DNA from: Gluconacetobacter liquefaciens
GTDB taxonomy: Bacteria; Pseudomonadota; Alphaproteobacteria; Acetobacterales; Acetobacteraceae
Assembly (NCBI RefSeq): GCF_003350405.1
Contig: NZ_QQAW01000002.1
Span: forward strand, 248,001 to 312,000
DNA: 64,000 nucleotides
Direction: 5' to 3'
Part shown: piece after piece, positions 62,087 through 64,000 of the stretch
Position numbering within the stretch: the stretch's first letter is position 1
Layout of the letters: each line of letters begins with the position of its first letter
Notes under the pieces: generated by a model
Seen by the model: the letters and a program-made list of their open reading frames with translations, nothing else
Database searches by the model: none
What the model was told of the DNA's origin: nothing
Made by a program: the position numbers and the translations under genes

Positions 62087-63832
62087 CTACCAGAGAATCC
62101 AGCCCGGCGCGCGCGTGACATGATGCAGGAACGGCCACAGGATGGGGATGTAGGCGGCGATGGTGGCCAGCGCCGTGACGCCGGTCAGCAGCCAGATGTG
62201 ATCCAGCGCGCGGATGAGCGGCGAGGCGGACCGGGCCGGGTTTGGCGGCGAGTCGATGGTGGAACTGGCCGGGCCGCCGAAGGACTGGGCGAAGGGAATG
62301 GGCGGCGGGGCCGCGCGCCGGCCGAACAGGAGGGTGCCGAAGAAGACGGCGAAGAAACTGTAGCTGGCCACCCACAGCAGGACGCCGCCGATGGCTACCA
62401 GCGCCAGCGGGACCGACGCCGCGCCGTAGAGCGCGTGATAGGTGCCGTGCGGCAGGGCGGAGACCCATGCCCGGCGCGGCACGCCGTACAGGCCCGCCCA
62501 CGTCATGCCGATGGCGAAGATCGTCATGCCGACGAACCAGACCCAGACGGAGAACAGGGCCAGCCGCCGGCTGATCAGTTGCCGGCCGGTGAGGTGCGGT
62601 ACCATCCAGAAGGTGATCGCCATGAAGGTCATGGCGGTGACGCTGCCGACGGTGACGTGGAAATGGCCGGGAATGAAAGTGGTGTTGTGGACGATGGCGT
62701 TGAGCTGCCAGCTTCCGTTGACGATGCCGGTGGCGCCGCCGAGGATGAAGGTGATGGCCGCGAGGATCTGGCCCGCCACGCTGGGATCGCTCCAGGGGAG
62801 GGCCCGGAACCAGCCGAACCAGCCCTGTCCGCCGCGCAGGCGGCCGGCATATTCCAGACTCAGCCCGATGGTGAAGGCGGTCACCAGGCTGGGGGTCGCC
62901 ACCGACATGGTCAGCACCACCAGGATGCCGCGCCAGATCGAGGAGAAGCCGGGGTCGGAGAACTGGTGATGGGTGCCCACGGGCAGAGAGAAGATCATCA
63001 GCAGGGCGAAGGTGATCCGCGCCATCGGGTCGGAGACCAGCTTGCCGCCGACCTGGCGTGACAGCAGGCCGTACCAGGAGACATAGGCCGGCATCAGCCA
63101 GAAATAGACGATGGGGTGGCCCGTCAGCCAGAACAGCGTGCGGTTGATGATCGGGTCGACGGTGCTGATCAGCCCCAGCGACCATGGGTCGAGCTGCAGC
63201 ACCAGTTCGGCCACCACGCCCACGCCGGCGAGTCCCCACATCAGCATGGTGGTGAGCGACATGTAGGTGACCAGCGGCGTGATTTCGCCGGGGCGGTGGC
63301 GGCGCCATGTGGCGCGCATCTGCAGCAGGATCGACAGCGGCATCGTGCTGCCGAGGGCCAGGAGTGTGATGCCGATATAGAAGAATGGGCTGCCCTTGAG
63401 CGGCGGATAGAACGTCCAGAGCACCGACGACGAATTGTCGCCCATGGCATAGAGCACGCATAGCGCGCCCACGGCCATGATCGCGAAACAGGCGCGCCAC
63501 ATCGTGAGATTCGGCGTGACCCCCAGTTCGCGTGCCGGCAGGTAGACCAGAAGCCCGCAGGTGACGAAGAAGGTGAAGACGTAGCCGTTCATGACGCCGT
63601 GGATGGTCAGGCCCTGATAATAGCTTTGCAGCAGCGGGCGCAGCGCGGGATAGGCATCCACCCCGCCGTAATTCAGTGCCTGTAATGGGCCGATCGTCGC
63701 CCCGACCAGCAGGGCGCAGAAGCCCGTGATCAGGAAGGCGAGCATCAACCGCCGCGTGCTGGCAGCAACGCGCTCGGATTCTGTCTGAGGGAAAGCGGAC
63801 GGGATTGTGTCGGCTGCGATTTCGATGCTCAT
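62087..63832 (-). CDS. Heme-copper oxidase subunit I, B (ba3)-type
   Basis: A 581-aa polytopic protein that reduces O2. A heme-ligand histidine is in TIHGVMNGYVF. The CuB histidine and cross-linked tyrosine are in LTGHPIVYFWLMPAYVSWY, the CuB histidine pair in GTHHQFSDPG, and the heme histidines in NTTFIPGHFHVTVGS. The HPIVYFW...PAY pattern and missing D-channel motif point to the B family. ATG 63832 overlaps the subunit II stop (ATGA). The order coxB-coxA-sco-ctaG is a complete terminal oxidase with assembly factors. Confidence 0.93.
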   Translation of the reverse strand: MSIEIAADTIPSAFPQTESERVAASTRRLMLAFLITGFCALLVGATIGPLQALNYGGVDAYPALRPLLQSYYQGLTIHGVMNGYVFTFFVTCGLLVYLPARELGVTPNLTMWRACFAIMAVGALCVLYAMGDNSSSVLWTFYPPLKGSPFFYIGITLLALGSTMPLSILLQMRATWRRHRPGEITPLVTYMSLTTMLMWGLAGVGVVAELVLQLDPWSLGLISTVDPIINRTLFWLTGHPIVYFWLMPAYVSWYGLLSRQVGGKLVSDPMARITFALLMIFSLPVGTHHQFSDPGFSSIWRGILVVLTMSVATPSLVTAFTIGLSLEYAGRLRGGQGWFGWFRALPWSDPSVAGQILAAITFILGGATGIVNGSWQLNAIVHNTTFIPGHFHVTVGSVTAMTFMAITFWMVPHLTGRQLISRRLALFSVWVWFVGMTIFAIGMTWAGLYGVPRRAWVSALPHGTYHALYGAASVPLALVAIGGVLLWVASYSFFAVFFGTLLFGRRAAPPPIPFAQSFGGPASSTIDSPPNPARSASPLIRALDHIWLLTGVTALATIAAYIPILWPFLHHVTRAPGWILW

Positions 63833-64000
63833 GGCGTACCTGCCGGATCGACGATGATGCGCGCCACCATGGCGTGGTGGAACATGCCGCAATATTCGTT
63901 GCAGATGATGCGGAACAGCCCGGTATGGTGGAACGTGTATTTCACCGTGCCGACCACGCCGGGAACGGCCGTGAGGTTGACCGGCGTGCCCTGGATTTCG
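63829..64000 (-). CDS. Heme-copper oxidase subunit II (CuA), C-terminal part only
   Basis: The last 57 codons of subunit II, cut by the right window edge. VKYTFHHTGLFRIICNEYCGMFHHAM contains the CuA motif C-x3-C-x3-H-x2-M (CNEYCGMFHHAM), so the electron-entry site is intact. It accepts electrons from cytochrome c and overlaps the subunit I start. The membrane anchor lies outside the window. Confidence 0.93.
   Translation of the reverse strand, partial: EIQGTPVNLTAVPGVVGTVKYTFHHTGLFRIICNEYCGMFHHAMVARIIVDPAGTP

Overview
The window is a GC-rich, gene-dense piece of an alphaproteobacterial chromosome. An acetic acid bacterium (Acetobacteraceae, close to Gluconacetobacter/Komagataeibacter) is the best guess. 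The reasons are an L-sorbosone-dehydrogenase-type quinoprotein, the 41-residue zinc-less L36, a DUF3035 lipoprotein, very GC-rich codon use, many ATGA/GTGA start-stop overlaps, and AT-hairpin terminators in an otherwise GC-rich background. The genus call is inference. I found no IS element, phage, CRISPR array or rRNA, and one tRNA.

Layout. (1) 37-9244: what looks like one amino-acid/peptide catabolic cluster: PLP aminotransferase, double-winged-helix GntR/FCD regulator, polar amino-acid ABC importer (binding protein fused to permease, plus ATPase), M20 deacylase, enolase-superfamily enzyme, metal-ligand-less M24 hydrolase and a DapA-family lyase. The substrate is unknown. (2) 9339-13788: NrtR regulator and nadA-nadB-nadC, with a palindromic operator candidate before nadA. 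(3) 13882-18158: low-Mr tyrosine phosphatase, sorbosone dehydrogenase-like protein, tRNA-Asp, and the peroxide module ahpC-ahpD divergent from oxyR. (4) 18267-23670: rpmJ, TPR protein, recX, CHAP lipoprotein, tatA, methionine-salvage genes mtnB-mtnD-mtnC, ribF. (5) 23790-31469: ileS-lspA-DUF3035 lipoprotein ending in a strong terminator, mutL, and an isolated nuoM. (6) 31833-40558: soluble two-PAS chemoreceptor, argP/argO pair, small membrane protein, FucP-type transporter, tandem retropepsin lipoprotein, aminotransferase, sugar porter. (7) 40838-47522: pckA, TPP riboswitch with thiC, class V aminotransferase divergent from an AsnC regulator, CsbD protein, Gly/Met/His-rich lipoprotein. (8) 47607-51753: cdaR, a divergent MFS acid transporter and glycerate kinase, with a nested inverted-repeat element between the last two. 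(9) 52321-55176: myo-inositol-phosphate synthase, nucleotidyltransferase and CDP-alcohol phosphotransferase, a compact inositol-lipid or inositol-phosphodiester pathway and the most interesting set here. (10) 55264-64000: lptF-lptG, a glycosyltransferase, a ribbon-helix-helix-like protein, a host-attachment family protein, tyrA with a Tyr-Tyr leader peptide candidate, and a B-type heme-copper oxidase cluster (coxB'-coxA-sco-ctaG) that runs off the right edge.

All assignments rest on reading motifs and gene order. No database search was run. Start codons were chosen by Shine-Dalgarno spacing, family length and neighbour overlap, and several are earlier or later than the longest open frame.
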